Origin: Scolanthus callimorphus
Taxonomy: Eukaryota; Cnidaria; Anthozoa; Actiniaria; Edwardsiidae
Assembly: GCA_033964015.1 (NCBI GenBank)
Contig: CM066913.1
Location: forward strand, 6,299,169-6,363,168
Length of the DNA stretch: 64,000 bases
Direction of reading: 5' to 3'
Both the position numbers and the translations under genes were made by a program. Under the pieces are notes generated by a model, which did not search any database, had not been told where the DNA came from, and saw only the letters and a program-made list of their open reading frames with translations. Shown piece by piece: positions 33,701 to 44,917 of the stretch. Positions within the stretch are counted from its first letter, which is position 1. Every line of letters starts with the position of its first letter.

Positions 33701-36700
33701 AGGACATTCATTAGCGGACGTACCTAATCCAGGTAAGCGCCGCTTGTGATACGTGGATCTTTGTTCTGCCGGCTCACAGTAAACGGCATCGTCGTATTGT
33801 ATTGGGAGTTTTACGCCGGTTGAAAGGCTATTGTTATTCTGGAAAGGAATCAAAAGGGATGTACAATTGATGCATTGTAACACTCATTCTCTCTTCTGGA
33901 CGCAGAACGCAGTGATTTGCTTTCTTACCTGCCCAGTTGAATTCATTATTACTGAAACAGAAAAAAAAACACATTGACATAACACAATACTTTGACGTAA
34001 TACAATACTGTAATAACGTTACTACATAAGGAATATGCATGTGAAGTCGTGTGGAGCAAATTTCTCAAGACTTCAATCAGGGACCGAAATTAATTTTTTT
34101 TTCACTCTAGGCGCCATTGGTGACCCATTCAAAAATTTCAGTCCCCAAAAAACAATATATAATCGCCACATAAACGTGGATCTCAGCTGAACTTAGAAAG
34201 ATGTGGTGCCATTTGGCGAAAAAAAGGAAAATATTTGGGGACCATGGGTCCTAATGCGATCCATTTACCTGTCATATCCGCGCTATATGCTGTGTCACCT
34301 CTAAAAGGAAGAAGAGAAAAGAGAGATAAATCATCAAGGCAGGAAGCCTCCCCCGCAGTTGTTCCTACTCCTGGGCCCCTCCGAAGGTTTTGCCCCATAA
34401 AAGGCCAACGACTCACAGGGAAGGCTCTGGTAAAATCCATTGGGGATCATTGCTGATTGGCTAATTTTCAATGTAGGGGCATGCAGAGGGCAATGTAGCG
34501 GCATGCGTCTTCTCGGATAAGGACGTTAAACAGTAGGTTCCATCTCTCACATACACTACACTAACCGGAACCAGAGGGATGCTAAAGAACCACGAGGACC
34601 GTCAGAAGTTGTCCAACCTCTGTGTCACAGAACTCGTCATACTAGCACACAGCCATTATTATAAAACTGATTTCTATGGCCGGGATGAGCTATCCAAAAA
34701 TGTAGAGCGCTTAGAGCTTTGAGGATAAGCGCTATATAAGCACCTACTTTACTTTACTTAGAGAAACCTTCTCTCAACGACTCTGTATCAAATATTGTGC
34801 ATGTGTGCTGCTGTTACAGGGGCGTAGCCAGCACTTATGAGAGGGGGGGTTCCAAAATTCAAAAAATAAAAAACTCCACATAGATCTCGGGGAAAAACTA
34901 GCATTTGAAGAAATTTGCTACATTTTATTGGAGCTTTTATTTGTTGTCTATTAAATATTTACAATTTTAGTAGTAAGTCGGTCCAGAAAGGCGAGGAGGG
35001 TTCTGCTGCGGGAGAGGGGGGGTTCCGGAACCCCCCTGGCTACGCCCCTGCTGTTACGGGAATGGCCCACAACACTCTTGAAACACACTGGTTTATCAGA
35101 GTCTCAAAGCTCCACTCTTAGAATACACTTGCTTTACTTGATACCCCAATCCACCACATGCGTACCAGAAAAACAAGTGAAGCTTTGGAGAATCTGATAC
35201 CCTGGATACTTTTGGAATGAAAAATATAACAAAAAATATATTCATAGCCTACCTTTCCTTTTGTCTCTGCTTGACAAGGCAATAAATCAAGATGCTGACA
35301 ATAGCCACACATAAAATAACAGCTGCTGCGGCAATAGCTGCTACTGTGATGGTATAAGTAGCACCCTTGTCACCCTCCCTGGCATCCTTTCCACCTGGTA
35401 CCCCTCCTGCTGTTGTAGTTATAATGGTTGATGTTTCATCGGTATCAGTGGGGTACACTTTCTCAGAAGTAACTGGTTCCTCAGTTGAGCTTGGCTTCAT
35501 TAATAAAACAAACATAGCAGCGATGCTAGTTAACATGTGGTGTACATCAAGATGAAAAATAATTGCTTGGAAAAATCTGAGCCCCCAGTTGAACCTACGG
35601 CCCTCCTGATTCCAGTTTGATGCTCCTAGCATCCTAGCCACAGACTCACATGGCAAGCCAGTTGTAGATGCCAGGGACTGCATCTTGTGAGTACATGAAC
35701 ACTCACCAACACTAACTGCCCCCATTATGCAAGCACATCTAATAAGTGCTACAGCCATTGAGACACAGAATGAATTGATTATTTGACCTTTTCCCTGCCA
35801 CATGCCAAGATGCCATCACAATTCTCACCTTAGTAAAAGGTGTACTATAAAATGGTCTCGTCATCTCTGTGGTGGATTCACGAGAAGTGGAGGTAGCATC
35901 TGTCACTGGAGTAGTGTGTTTTGTTGGAGTATACTGTGTTTTCACAGTCTTTGGAGACGTGTGTGTTGGGACAGATTTCTGAGTACTTCCAGTACTTGCA
36001 GATGTGTGTGTAGGTGTTGATTTTGTTGTTGGTGGTGTACTTGTAGGTGATGTAGGTGTGGGGTAAGTGAAATTATCTGTAATGGAATGTTAGGAATATA
36101 ACATGAGATCCATGTGTTGAAGCAATCTGATTGGCTCAAACATTACAGGTCCAGAAGTATTTCACCCATTCTGGGTTATTCGAATCAGAGGTTCATAAAG
36201 GATGGGAAAAGCATACATTATAACCCTCAAACTCATTTTCAGATAAACTGGACTGTGGTATTGAATGTTGAAATAACATTGTAAATGTGCCTATATCCAA
36301 CTTACATGTTATAGATCCCTTAATTTTTAAGACAGTACAACCATCTTGGCCATATTTTTTACCCTGGCATCTAACTGGAACTCTCATTATGTGACCAATG
36401 TATTTTGAGCTGGATTTCCACTGGAAAAGACAAAAAATATCAAAAATAATAATAAAATAAAAGTTCCATTGCTCAACGTAGGCATTGACAGGATTTTCAA
36501 AGGCGAGTCAGTTTTCCGAGGACTTTGTTGCTAGGATCTACTGATAGGGCCCCAAACAGCTCCAGGAACCCCTCTAGGGACATACTCTTGCATGCTTATT
36601 GAGTCCACCTATTGGGTGCCCTGTAAAGGCCCATGAGGCCAGTAAAGGCCGAGTGACTAGTGACGTGGCCGGAGTGTTTTGAAAAATACCTTTGCTGTCA

Positions 36701-38423
36701 CAATGACAAATTCGTGTGAAAGGCAGGCGATACGTCATAGAAGGTATTGGCCTAAATCATTTGTGGCCTCACAAGGCAAAACAAAATATTCTAAAATCGC
36801 AAAAAAAAAAAATTTAAAATTAAAATCTGTTTTCGGGATCGTAAACATTGCTTTCTCAACTTGTTGTCTAATTTGGCTCAAGCTAGGGGTGATATGCACT
36901 TTAAGCTTACAGACTACAATATCAAATGATAGTAGAGATAATTCTTAGTGATTTTCCTAGTACCCTATGATTTATGCCTTATGCCAGCCATATTGCATGA
37001 TCTTTACCGTTAGTTTGTTGGTCCATGAGTTAGGGGAGGTAAAACCAAAAAAGTCCTTTTCAGCAATTGGGATCCAGTTTCCTAGGTTCCACATACTGGG
37101 TTTGCCATTAAGGGAACACCTAGGTTCCTTAACATCGTTTGGAGGATTGATATACTGCTCTCCATCGTTTGCTGTATCAATCACAGGTAATTTATCCTGA
37201 AAACTCCCTTCTCCCCTCAGCTGAATAGTGCACCCTAAATAAATTAAAAGCAAACAGAAATGGAAACAACATAAATATGATATGGTTTGACAAGTTTGTT
37301 CTCAAATTTGGCCAGCCATTACTCTCCTGTCAGTGGCATAGCCCGAGGCAGGTACTGGGGCTCATGAGGGTATGCGGGGTATGTATCATATACATGAAGG
37401 TGGGAGGGGGTAACCTGAGAATCAGGCCCCCCTTGTTTCCCTCTCTGAAAAAAAAATTCTGCCTGATGCTCAGGCTAGGGAGGGGGAGGTTAAAGCACCC
37501 CAAAATACCTGACATTATTTCGACCCAAAAAAATACTTAAACCGAAACTTCAGACCTGATACAAAAAAATGGGTTTGACATTTTGTTATATTTTAGTGTT
37601 TCATAAAGGGGGGGGGGGCAGGGAAGGGGGTCCCATCTGGCTCTACGCAACAGGCTAAAGCCCTTATATTTAATCAAATGAATGGATGATACACAGGAAC
37701 GTCAAATCTAGAGGAGCTCAAATCTCCTGGGGTTCTGTTAAATCTAAGATAAAGAAATATTTATGACCTAATAAATTACAGTCACGAGTTTATGCAATAA
37801 CAAGCCTCAAATTGTAGGGAAAACAAACATTACGTTGTCGGCCCCCGCATGTATCCGAAATCCTTGACCCTCCTTATGTTACATGAAAATCATTCACAAC
37901 AAAGCCGTGCAACCGGAACGGCTAGGTTGAAAAACAATGCAATCCACTTTACAATGGCACGCGTAATGCCGCAATAAAATGATTTCAATAGAAAGCGGAA
38001 ACAGCAAAACTACAACTTCGGAATACGTCGTCTCAAAAAAATGTGCCTTGGCCCCCCGCGCGCTTATGCCATTTGCTTATCTCCAAATAATTACTTACTA
38101 GAGCTTGCACGAACATCAGAGTTTGGAAAGCAAACTGATCCAGTAGCAGAAGATTTCATCTGAAAGGTAGAGTGCGAATGTGTGCAGCGACAACGACAAC
38201 CAGATACCGGTGACTGAGCATTGAAGGTGTTGCAACTTGGACGGCACGGAATTTTGATCCACCTCCCATCAGAGGATATTCCAATATCATTCGGTATGAT
38301 GTCGGGCATATTCAACTGCCTTTCGATTGTGAATGTTATTGCTCTGCAGTAGTGTAGTAGAGGTATCACTAATAAAACTTTGATCCATATTTTCTGGACC
38401 CCTTGGCCCACCATGTCTTTCAT
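30705..38423 (-). CDS. R5: putative single-pass receptor with Tyr-rich tail, 709 aa
   Basis: Ten exons: 38423-38099, 37234-37008, 36420-36306, 36076-35829, 35494-35253, 34300-34269, 33951-33929, 33838-33724, 32474-32203 and 31235-30705; the sum of 2130 nt is in frame. Signal peptide (IKVLLVIPLLHYCRA), first domain (TIERQ, DIIPNDIG, CRPSCNTFN, CRCRC, HSTFQM), second (LPVIDTA, WNLGNW), third (WKSSSKYIGHIMRVPVRCQG), Thr-rich stalk, helix (AAAAVILCVAIVSILIYCLV), then KQRQKER. Tail: exon 9 has SCYDNA, DVYDDID and YESL-x10-YQPL, ITAM-compatible; SVYQPL fits the ITIM consensus. The last exon has KYLPL and PEYLALI 13 apart, TYDYADP, LPVYAVLED, LYDDV, PPVYDVLED and YLMP. An earlier in-frame ATG at 38507 exists; 38423 was chosen so that a signal peptide leads. 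It lies 365 bp head-to-head from NAPE-PLD copy 1. Ligand unknown. Confidence 0.78.
31445..31616. mobile_element. 172-bp MITE, TAA target duplication
   Basis: The terminal inverted repeats start GACCTCGTCCACACTACACC. TAA lies on both sides (31442-31444 and 31617-31619), PIF/Harbinger style. It is in the last intron of R5. Confidence 0.7.
32591..32975. mobile_element. Long degenerate inverted-repeat element
   Basis: GGGGAGTTTGCAGGTGTTGC near the left side is mirrored by GCAACACCTGCAAACTCCCC near 32975, with inverted matches along arms of about 150-190 bp. The centre is a hairpin at GGTGGGCAACTGTTGCCCACC. Confidence 0.6.
33024..33588. mobile_element. MITE that hosts a second MITE
   Basis: The ends are GCCGTATTCACACTAGATGA and a mirror near 33560-33588 (ACGAGTTTTCCGTC, TACGGC). 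The element at 33149-33497 sits inside it, so this one is older. Confidence 0.5.
33149..33497. mobile_element. 349-bp MITE nested in another, TAA duplication
   Basis: The ends GGCACCGTCCACACTACGCC and its mirror are flanked by TAA (33146-33148 and 33498-33500). The sequence resembles the element at 31445-31616 (CCGTCCACACTAC). Confidence 0.7.
34818..35049. mobile_element. 232-bp hAT-like MITE, 8-bp target duplication
   Basis: The terminal repeats AGGGGCGTAGCCAG and its mirror lie inside an exact 8-bp direct repeat GCTGTTAC (34810-34817 and 35050-35057). An 8-bp duplication is typical of hAT elements. Fragments of the same family recur near 26190 and 28230. Confidence 0.75.
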
Positions 38424-38788
38424 GTCGACGTGCAGGACCTTTGGTACATTCCTTTCTTGCTGCGACAGTGTGAACTTCCGGTCCCCTTCACTTCCGGTAC
38501 CCAGCATTCTTAGTGCGGGTAATTACCGCGAGAAGGATTACACAACTGCCCTTAAATACTGTACATAGAAAGCGATGGAAACCTTCAAACACTGCTATTA
38601 TGAGCTCGAACCTAGTATGTAGAAGTTCAGGCTTTCAGTCATGAATTTAACTCAAAAGCTTGCGGCGATGGTGACAGGAAAAACATAGTCAACGCCGGTC
38701 CAGGCGGTTTCTAATGGATTTCTAATGCTATTTCATAACAGTGATAAAAAACAACAGTGTTTGAACGTTTCTTTTGCTGCAAAACAAC
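38424..38788. promoter_or_regulatory. Divergent intergenic region of R5 and NAPE-PLD copy 1
   Basis: About 365 bp separate the chosen starts of R5 (minus) and NAPE-PLD copy 1 (plus), so both promoters probably lie here. No specific motif was identified. Confidence 0.4.
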
Positions 38789-41700
38789 ATGCAAATGGAA
38801 GGGAATCAAGCCTCTGGTATTAAACTAACCAAAGCAGTTCGAATTAATGGACGTTATATAACTCCTTGGGGAGGTTCAAGACCTTCGTTTGCGGACGTAG
38901 TGAAATGGAAAGCAGAAAAGATCGATCGAGGTGTTGGAGGAACTTGGAAAGAGCTCTTCAGATACAAGACACAGGCAATAAGAAACCGCATGTGCTGAGT
39001 TTCAGTGGTCACCATATGGTTGCACTCTCGTACGGTGGCGTGTGAGGGCCATTTTTAACTTTTTTTTTAACTGTGTCGATTTGTTTTAGGTTGCCAGTTG
39101 CGACTTACGTTGCGACTTAGGTTGCGACTTACGTTGCTAGTTGCGACTTAGGTTGACACTTACGTTGACAGTTACGTTGCGACTTAGGTTGACACTTAAG
39201 TTGCTAGTTAGGTTGCGACTTACGTTGCGACTTAGGTTGCTAGTTGCGACTTACGTTGGGAGTTAGATTGCTAGTTGCGACTTAGATTGCGACTTAGGTT
39301 GCGACTTAGGTTGCGAGTTACGTTGCGACTTAGGTTGCGAGTTACGTTGCGACTTAGGTTGCGAGTTACGTTGCGACTTAGGTTGCGAGTTACGTTGCGA
39401 CTTAGGTTGCGACTTAGGTTGCGAGTTACGTTGCGACTTAGGTTGCGAGTTACGTTGCGACTTAGGTTGCGAGTTGCGACTTAGGTTGACACTTACATTG
39501 CAACTTAAGTTGATCGCAGGCTCATTTAGCTGGTAAGTCAAAATGGCGGACACGTGAAGTGGTAAGGATGTGTTCGCGTTCATACCCGTCATATAATGAT
39601 GGCAGAACCCTTCTCGAGATTTACATGGGATTAAATCTCTCGTTTTGAGAATTCTGAATATACCATATACACGGCCGAGGAAACCGATGATTTCCGAATA
39701 TTGCAAACCTAATTTAAAATAGGCTTCTATAAGGTCATCCCGTGGTAAGTCTCTAGAAGGGAGGTAGCTTGGTTCTGCCATTATATGACGGGATTGAACG
39801 CGAACACATCCTTACCACTTCACGTGTCTGCCATTTTGACTTACCAGCTAAATGAGCCTGCGATCAGCTTAAGTTGCAACGTAAGTGTCAACCTAAGTCG
39901 CAACTAGCAACGTAAGTCGCAACCTAAGTCGCAACTGGCAACCTAAAACAAATCGACACAGTTAAAAAAAAGTTAAAAATGGCCATTACACGCCACCGTA
40001 CTCTCGGGCACTGCCCTGTGACAATTTTGTCCTGTTTAGCATATCTGTTCCAGGATTATTGGAAATAATTATTTCATAATTTATATTTCCATGAGGTACT
40101 GGTCATAAATTAGAGGGGAGGAGGGCTGGTGCATTTTTATTCTGGTGTACATGTTTTTGGGAAACCCTCCCCTGACAAGATGCACGGAAAATGTTGGCCC
40201 TCCCAAATGCGTTGACATATTTAATTGTGACCCTCCCCCATTATTCACTGGATCTAGATATTGCAAAAATATAGACATTTTTATTAGTTGTTTAAATCTA
40301 CTTTTCATGTTATAATAGCAGTGTAAGATTTGATGTCTTCCGTGTACCAGAAAGTTACTTTTACATATAGATATGCACATTATTTTGCTTAAATCCCAGA
40401 TAATAATTATCTTGCCAGGTTGAGTATTACATCGTTATTGTTAAATCTAGAGATGGCCCAGGGTTGTAGCAAGCCTCCAAAACTCATCAACAACTCAAGG
40501 CAGCATTTTAATAAGGGAATGTTAAAATTCTCTTGCACGTGAACCGCGCCGAAAATTTAGAGCCTGCAGCATGTGCAAAAGGATTGATTGTTGCCCCCGC
40601 AGGTTTTGGCCCAGAGGCCAAAACCCGAGGAGGCATTATAGAATCCCCCGCGTAAAGAGAAAATATAAGGGTATATGGTACATATGGCAGAAAAAATCTC
40701 GATCCGTCGGAGCAGGGCCCGCAAAAGGTCTTGGGTAACGTTTATGATTGGATGATCAGATCACGTGACTCGCAAAGGGCCCGCAAAAGGTCTTGGGTAA
40801 CGTTTATGATTGGATGACCAGATCACGTGACTCGCAGCGTGGGTTTGAGACCTCTACTGTTGTCACTGGCGGACAATAAAAATTCTAAACATTCACAACA
40901 AACTGGTCGTGGCATTTAATAAATCACCAAAAACTCTAAGGAGACGCTCAGCCGAAGTCAGTCAGTGCAATCCATAGTTCAGAATTAGCAAATGTTGAGC
41001 TGCTGTGGCTGTGTAAACGTGAATGTTCACAAAGCTAAGAGCTCTAAACCTCATAATAGTAGTAAAGCATTCAAAATGGTTGCTATTGTGCTTAACAATA
41101 GGTCCGCTACGAAAGAATGTGATAATTTACCGACAAGATTTCCTTTTTATAAGTTCACAAAACTTAGAAAGAGGACTTTAGAATTATTATTTTTTGCATC
41201 AGCACAAGGGAGAAGTAGGCGTTTTTGTCTTCTTCCGATGTGTGCGCTGTCTGCTGTGTAATGGTTGCCTCTAAAGTATACTAAGTAGGTTAAAATAGTA
41301 CCTTTGTTGACCGGAAATCTGGCAAGGGCGGAACGCGTTTTTTAGTTCTGTTAAATTAAGTTCTATTATAAGCTCTTTAGCAGCTTTAGGTGATAGCTGG
41401 TATAAAACACAGATATAGGTTATTAGGGAGCAGCGATTGAAAAAGAGCAAAAGCAGAGAAGTCGCGAAGCAGAGACAGCCAACGAGAGTCTAAAGTCTTG
41501 TGTTCTGTTCTCCGTTGTAAGTATTTCCGGAAAGATCAATTGGCTTAACTTTAAGCTTTCAAGTATTCATATTCATAGAGTTTTCAAAGAAGATTTTTGT
41601 GCGCAAGTGTTTCTGAGTAAGAATGTGTATTAATAGTCGTTTTGGAATTGTGACACAATAGTTTTCAGAAGAATTTTCGGTATTTCGCTAGAGTTTCGTA

Positions 41701-44700
41701 AGAGTTTTGACGGTTTTTCGTACTTTTGGTTAGAATTGTTTGTAGAGTTTCGGCTTATAGAATTTCACATGTATCTTAACGGTTTTGTAATACAACTGAC
41801 AAACTCCAACAAGCTGATAACGGTGGGTTCGCGTGTTGTCTGAAACAGCTGTAAAAATGTTAATTGAATACTTATTACATCTGCAGTTTAAAAAGCACGG
41901 GGGCAGCTCTAGTGAGAACTATTACTAGTCTTAATGATTTTAAAGGCCCTATATATAGCGCTACGGCCATGTATAACCCAAACAACATTTGCGTAAAAAA
42001 TAATGACCCTCCCTTTATCATTTGCACCTAATTTTTTTACGCTCCCTTTTTACCTGCTTAGAGGCCCTCCCCATATTTCTACCAGCCCCCCCCCCCCCCT
42101 CCCCTTCTAATTTATGACTGGTCCCTCAACAGTTCCGTTGAGTCTGACAAGTTGGCACAGGGACCCCATGTATTCATGCCATGTGATGCTTGTTCAACCT
42201 CGTCCCCAGGGTCTTCTCGGTCGTCTTTCAAAATGGCGTTGACTCGGGAGAAGACCCTGGGGAGGCTGAGTCACATGACCATCTTGAAACAAAGGACAAA
42301 TCTCGTTCCCATGTTTTCAAGCAGTGGTCATGCGTGGTCATGTGACTCAGCCTCCCCCAGGGTCTTCTCCTGAGTCAACCACCATTTTGAAAAACAACCG
42401 AGAAGACCCTGGGGACGAGGTTGATGCTTGTTGTCTTATGCATTAGTCAGTGGAAAGCCCCGCACCCCCCTACCAGGGGAATAGCAGGGGTTTAATTTGG
42501 TTTTGGATTGTTTAGAAGCCACTGTATGCAGGAGATCAGTGGTTTTTAGATTGTGGTTGCTGCTACAGCCGAGACTGTAGGCAGGGGTTGGGCCAGGATA
42601 CTTAGGCATTCAGGGTAAATGTATCTAGGCTCAGGTTCTTGGCAAGTCTTGTATTTAGGGGCCCACTATTTAACTTTTGAGGGGGGGGGGGGGGGGCTTT
42701 TTTGAAAAAAAATTCCTGCACGGCCCCGAAAATTTTTCCTGCACAGCGAAATGATGACTAAAACCCTTCTTTCTTATTGGAAAAAAAAACAGAGGTATAT
42801 AAAAAAAATCTTGCAACAACAAAAAAAGCCCCCCCCCCCCTCAAAAGTTATCGCTACCCCTCATAAGGAGTCAAAGAAAACTTATCACAATATTGATCTT
42901 TTGGGTTATTTTCTAGGAACTTGACCAAACCCTTCCCGTGCTACATCTAAACAAGGAAGTCATATCCTCACCCACAAAAGATGCAATTCAAGTTACCTGG
43001 CTTGGCCATGCAACACTTCTAATTCAAATACAAGGACTCAACATACTCACAGATCCTCATCTGGGTGATTTTGCAGGAGTAACTAAGACTCTATCTGTAA
43101 AACGGTATCGTCCTCCACCGTGTGGTGTTGAAGACCTTCCAGATCTTGATGCCATTTGTATCAGTCACAATCACTTTGATCACCTAGATTATAAAACTGT
43201 TAAAAACCTAAATCATAGATTTGGGGAAAAGGTCTGCTGGTATGTACCCATGGGGCTTGGAAGTTGGATGCACAGTTGTAACTGTAGAAATGTTGTGGAG
43301 TTAGAATGGTGGGATGAACATATGCATATAAATCATCATGATGATGCCACAAATGGTGTCAAGTTTGTTTGCACTCCAAGCCAACACTGGAGTAGAAGAA
43401 CACTCACAGATGAAAATAAATCACTATGGGCAAGTTGGTCAATTATTGGCAATGAACGGAAATTCTTTTTCGCTGGAGACACAGGATATAATGAAGTGTT
43501 TAAAGAAATAGGAGAGATGTTTGGTCCCTTTGATCTGGCTGCTGTTCCCATAGGAGCATACAAACCAAGGTATATAACACTATTTTATAGTTATGAACAG
43601 AAATTCTGAAAATATAGCGAAATCACTGAACCACCCAAAAGCTGCCACAAATGATCAAACAGGTTTTGGTCAATCAAAATGGTCACATGAATTTGCATAC
43701 AAAATTGCATACAAAACAAAATAGCTTATATGTCATATGATCATTTCAATGGATCAAAATGCCCACATGAATTTAACTGAAGGGGTAATTAATGATTGAT
43801 AAAAAAAAACTTAATTTTCATGGCAGTTTTTTTTCAATGGTTTAGTTCAAAGGACATTTTTAGTTGGAGATTATATGGATGAACTGATGATTTACTCCCC
43901 TTCAAAATGTCCAAATTCCAAACAGTTTTGTAAGGAAAACAAAGCCCATGCCTATACTTTAAATTCATCATCTGTTGGAAATGAAGGTATATGTTCAAAC
44001 TTTTAGGCTAGATCAATGACATTTTACCATATACTTTCTTATTTTAGATGGTTTCTACAGTTTCAACATGTTGACCCAAGTGAGGCAGTACAAATTCATG
44101 AGGATGTGAAATCCAAGAAATCCATTGGCATTCATTGGGGCACCTTTCCTTTGGGTCATGAGGTACCTAGTAATTGTGTATTTATTGGTGTACTTTCCAT
44201 AAAGACTACACATTGCTTTAAATGAAGGATTGCTTGTGGTATTTCATGTGACTGGAGTGGTACCCCATGGAATATGCTGAAGGTCAAATCTGTTATTATA
44301 TATAAAATAGAGAACCTTGTTAACCCACCTTTTTCAGGTTGATCAACATCCCCCTTGCCCCCAAAAAACTGAAGATTTCATTTCCTTTCCCTTCACTACC
44401 CCATCATCACCCTCCACCCCCCATCCCCCCCCCCTCCCCCACCCTCCCCTCCCTCCACACCGCACACACACACAGGCACAGACAGACAAAAGAAAAGGGA
44501 CACTTAGATCCCACCCCCCTCCCCCTCTGACATTTTTAGGGTCAATTTTTGTCTTAATCATAATGAGGTCACATTTTAGCCAATAGTGAAATTTTAGTTG
44601 CATTTTACAGCCAGTGAGTGACAAACTCACTTTTAGTCAAAATACGAAAGTAGTTTATGGTTGCAAAAGGTAATCATACAGGTGCAATTCCCCACCCTGA

Positions 44701-44917
44701 TTTCTAAAGGTTTGAAATTTATTCTCAATTAATGATGGTTTCTTACATAGTTTATTATTGTTTTGATAAACAATTTATTTTACTGGGGTGGTATGTCCAT
44801 TTTTTTCAGCATTATCTAGACCCTCCTAAAGACCTCAAGGCTACACTGCATGAGAGAGAGCTGAATGTTAACTGTTTTGATGTGCTAAGTCACGGTGAAA
44901 CAAGAGTAATATTGTAG
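38789..44917 (+). CDS. NAPEPLD: NAPE-PLD copy 1, N-acyl-phosphatidylethanolamine phospholipase D, 353 aa
   Basis: Releases N-acylethanolamines, including anandamide in vertebrates, from N-acyl-phosphatidylethanolamine at membranes; a zinc enzyme of the metallo-beta-lactamase fold. Exons: 38789-38974, 42917-43569, 44048-44162 and 44810-44917, total 1062 nt in frame. Motifs: N-terminal VNGRY-like RINGRYITPWGG, VTWLGHATLLIQIQGLNILT, the metal site [54 protein letters not shown], then HYLDPP and HGETRVIL. Length is somewhat below the human enzyme (393 aa). The first intron (3.9 kb) starts GC instead of GT after ACACAG and contains two foldback elements. ATG 38795 is an alternative start. AATAAA lies at 45004-45009, about 90 bp past the stop. 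First of three tandem copies. Confidence 0.85.
39031..40000. mobile_element. 970-bp foldback element with short tandem repeats in its arms
   Basis: The ends TACGGTGGCGTGT and its mirror CACGCCACCGTA are flanked by CTCTCG on both sides (39025-39030 and 40001-40006; ACTCTCG if the border shifts by one base). The left arm carries dozens of units of the type TTAGGTTGCGAC and GTTACGTTGCGAC; the right arm has a few in inverse. A second inverted pair (GCTGGTAAGTCAAAATGGC and its mirror, about 39525-39600 and 39775-39860) surrounds the centre. Open frames reading as Leu-Arg or Gln-Pro-Lys-Ser repeats are artefacts. It lies in intron 1 of NAPE-PLD copy 1. Confidence 0.8.
40714..40835 (+). repeat. About 60-bp tandem duplication
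   Basis: GGGCCCGCAAAAGGTCTTGG through GATCACGTGACTCGCA occurs twice in a row with one or two mismatches, in intron 1 of NAPE-PLD copy 1. Confidence 0.8.
42195..42423. mobile_element. 229-bp foldback MITE, 9-bp target duplication
   Basis: The ends CAACCTCGTCCCCAGGGTCT and its mirror lie inside an exact 9-bp direct repeat ATGCTTGTT (42186-42194 and 42424-42432). Further inverted pairs (GGAGAAGACCCTGGGGAGGC) fill the arms. A 9-bp duplication suggests a Mutator-like element, but that is inference. Confidence 0.75.

Noticed and set aside
10973..38423. Calling the receptor ectodomains immunoglobulin, EGF or SRCR domains
   Set aside because: The Cys spacing and conserved motifs do not fit any of these by eye. 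Without a profile or structure search the class is left open.
39263..39781. Long open frames reading as Leu-Arg or Gln-Pro-Lys-Ser repeats
   Set aside because: They translate the 12-13-bp repeat arms of the foldback element and have no conserved domain.
44317..44630. Pro-rich and Gly-rich frames
   Set aside because: Low-complexity C-rich sequence in a NAPE-PLD copy 1 intron.
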